Shown: one piece after another, positions 5,453-6,754 of the stretch
Numbering within the stretch: position 1 is the first letter of the stretch
Layout: the number at the start of each line of letters is the position of its first letter
Assembly (NCBI GenBank): GCA_025450495.1
Contig: JANWHI010000057.1
Location: forward strand, 1-6,754
Reading direction: 5' to 3'
From: Candidatus Dormiibacter sp.
Lineage (GTDB): Bacteria > Chloroflexota > Dormibacteria > UBA8260
DNA: 6,754 nt
Program-made: the position numbers and the translations under genes
Notes under the pieces: model-generated
Databases searched by the model: none
What the model was told of the DNA's origin: nothing
Seen by the model: only the letters and a program-made list of their open reading frames with translations

Positions 5453-6754
5453 GCGCGATGACCATCCTCGTGACCGGGGCGCTTACGGCGTCTCCGACAC
5501 CAGCGCCGGTGACGGTGCCCGGCTCCGGGATCTTCCAGTCATCGCTGCTGCTCAGCCTGCTCATCTGGGCGCCGGTGCTGGTTGCGTTTGTCATCGCGGT
5601 GCTGCCCAATCCACGCGGGCGCTTCGACACGCTGATGAAGCAGATCGCCTTCTTCACCAACATCGGAATGCTCTTCGTGCTGTGGATTGCCTACAACCAG
5701 TTCGAGAACTTCCTCAGCACCGTCCAGTACGAAGAGAACGTGCCCTGGTTGTCTCGGATCGGCGCCGTCTACCACCTCGGGATCGACGGCCCCGGCCTCG
5801 TGATGCTGATTCTTTCCGGCCTCATCGGCCTGGCTTCGATCCTCGCGTCGTGGGGCATCCGCGAGCGGGTGCGCTCCTATTTCTGCCTGCTGCTGATATC
5901 CGAGGCGTGCATCAACGGCGCGGTAGTGGCCCACGACATGTTCGTGCTCCTGTTGTTCTGGGGCGCCTCGACGATCCCGCTCGCGCTCCTGGTCCTGGGG
6001 TGGGGCGGACCCCGCCGCGAGTCGGCGGCGTGGCGACTGGTGGGCTACTGGGGCCTCGGCACCATCGCACTCCTGGTGGCCACCCTTGCGCTCTATGCGG
6101 CGGCGGGCGCCAACAGCTTTGACATGGACGTCGTGCTGAAGGTGCCCGTGAGCCCTCGGATCCAGCTCGTGGCCGGCCTCGCGCTGATCGTCGCGGCGGC
6201 GACGCGCCTTCCGCTGTTTCCGTTCCAGGGTTGGGTGCGCGACGTGTACTCGCACGCCCCGATCGGGGTTTGTGTTGTGGTCGCCGGGAGCGCGTCGCGG
6301 CTGGGCGCATACCTGTTGCTGCGGGTGCTGATCGGCGCCGAGCCCATCGGGGCGCAGCTGTTGTCGCCGCTGCTGGCGCTCATGGCCGCGGCGACGGTGA
6401 TCTACGCGGGGCTCGTCGTGCTGCGCATGAACGATCTGCGCCGCATCTCGGCATACCTGTCGATGGTGCCGGGAGGCGTGACGGTGCTCGGCCTCGCAGC
6501 GCTCTCGCCGCTCGCGATCGGTGGCAGCGTGCTGTCACTGTTCTCCGGCGGGCTCGCGGCCGCCCTGATCGTTGGCGTGTTCGCGACGCTGGCGGAGCGC
6601 GCGCAGACGGGGAGCCTTCAGATGCTGAAGGGCCTCGCGCCGCGCATGCCAAGCCTCACGTGGATCACCGTGTTTGCGGTTCTCGGCCTGCTCGGGCTTC
6701 CGCTCATGGCGTCGTTTCCGGCTGAGGAGATGACATTCTTCGGGGCGGTCAAGA
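5449..6754 (+). CDS. nuoM: NuoM-like antiporter-type subunit (3' partial), lacking conserved proton-path residues
   Basis: The frame is open from GTG 5449 (GTGA overlap; ATG 5458 is an alternative three codons in) to the right edge: 435 residues, most of a roughly 500-residue NuoM. Marks in order are LLSLLIWAPVLVAFVI as TM1, YHLGIDGPGL followed by SILASW, FWGASTIP around G172, GWGGPRR, RLPLFPFQGWVRDVY at 253-267, SRLGAYLLLR around R284, NDLRRISAY at 328-336, SGGL at 366-369 and GLPLMASFPAEEM ending near 428. NuoM normally has FWEAM, K-P-L-F-P-F-H-W-LPDAH, LLKLGTY, DLKRLIAYSS and SHGL. Thus Glu is G172, the two functional lysines are R253 and R284, and the His residues are Q260 and G367. The late GEF glutamate may survive as E426 or E427. 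The fold is clearly NuoM. A nuoN-like gene would be expected next, outside the window. Confidence 0.92.
   Translation, partial: MSAMTILVTGALTASPTPAPVTVPGSGIFQSSLLLSLLIWAPVLVAFVIAVLPNPRGRFDTLMKQIAFFTNIGMLFVLWIAYNQFENFLSTVQYEENVPWLSRIGAVYHLGIDGPGLVMLILSGLIGLASILASWGIRERVRSYFCLLLISEACINGAVVAHDMFVLLLFWGASTIPLALLVLGWGGPRRESAAWRLVGYWGLGTIALLVATLALYAAAGANSFDMDVVLKVPVSPRIQLVAGLALIVAAATRLPLFPFQGWVRDVYSHAPIGVCVVVAGSASRLGAYLLLRVLIGAEPIGAQLLSPLLALMAAATVIYAGLVVLRMNDLRRISAYLSMVPGGVTVLGLAALSPLAIGGSVLSLFSGGLAAALIVGVFATLAERAQTGSLQMLKGLAPRMPSLTWITVFAVLGLLGLPLMASFPAEEMTFFGAVK

Noticed and set aside
4800..6122. Long + strand frame running across the NuoL/NuoM junction (440 residues)
   Set aside because: Arg/Pro/Ser-rich shadow. 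The NuoL- and NuoM-like frames in this stretch read clearly as membrane proteins.
5539..6255. Open frame on the - strand (238 residues)
   Set aside because: Charged, His/Arg/Glu-rich shadow opposite the NuoM-like gene.
2734..6754. Mrp Na+/H+ antiporter operon
   Set aside because: Mrp has the order A-B-C-D-E-F-G with a long MrpA fused to NuoJ-like parts. Here J, K, L and M are separate and in nuo order.
3219..6754. Pseudogenes decaying from a nuo operon
   Set aside because: Frames are intact, overlaps are precise, codon bias is kept, and the same kind of residue is lost in each. That fits changed constraint better than decay.
1..6754. tRNA, rRNA, CRISPR array or insertion sequence
   Set aside because: No cloverleaf-like block, spaced repeats, transposase motifs or terminal inverted repeats were seen. 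Nearly all of the window is coding.

Overview
The window is one strand of densely packed, very GC-rich bacterial DNA. All supported genes are on the + strand. The ABC exporter pair has the wording usual for the paired half-transporters of Actinomycetota and their relatives: 'FED' in the Q-loop and 'DDPLSSVDVHTEA' after Walker B in the first half, and 'RWRGVAAEE' near the start of the second. An actinobacterial or similarly high-GC lineage is therefore likely. I cannot place it more exactly from this much sequence.

Region 1 (1-2457) holds two adjacent ABC exporter half-transporter genes joined by a GTGA stop/start overlap. The first is cut by the window edge and only its ATP-binding domain is visible. 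The second is complete. Their motifs are asymmetric in the way known for heterodimeric exporters: the first half has Asp in place of the catalytic Glu, and the second has a degenerate LSSGQ signature. One ATP site should be degenerate and the other competent.

Region 2 (2458-2733) holds a possible small two-helix membrane protein (67 aa) with a candidate promoter directly in front of it, followed by a short gap carrying the ribosome-binding site of the next gene.

Region 3 (2734-6754) holds four genes in the order J-K-L-M of a complex I (nuo) operon: NuoJ-, NuoK-, NuoL- and NuoM-like membrane proteins, the last cut by the right edge. Each junction is a 4-base NTGA overlap. The NuoL-like gene appears to start at CTG inside such an overlap, behind a strong Shine-Dalgarno. 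No NuoA-I gene precedes them; the neighbours on that side are the ABC genes.

The striking point is that all four subunits keep family length, helices and gene order, yet the residues known to carry protons in complex I are missing. The two NuoK glutamates are Pro and Ala. The NuoL and NuoM antiporter glutamate is Gly in both. The lysines are Arg or absent. This looks like a divergent, possibly non-pumping or repurposed, detached membrane arm. That is an inference from reading against remembered family sequences, but the same kind of loss recurs in three genes with intact frames, which argues against chance or decay.
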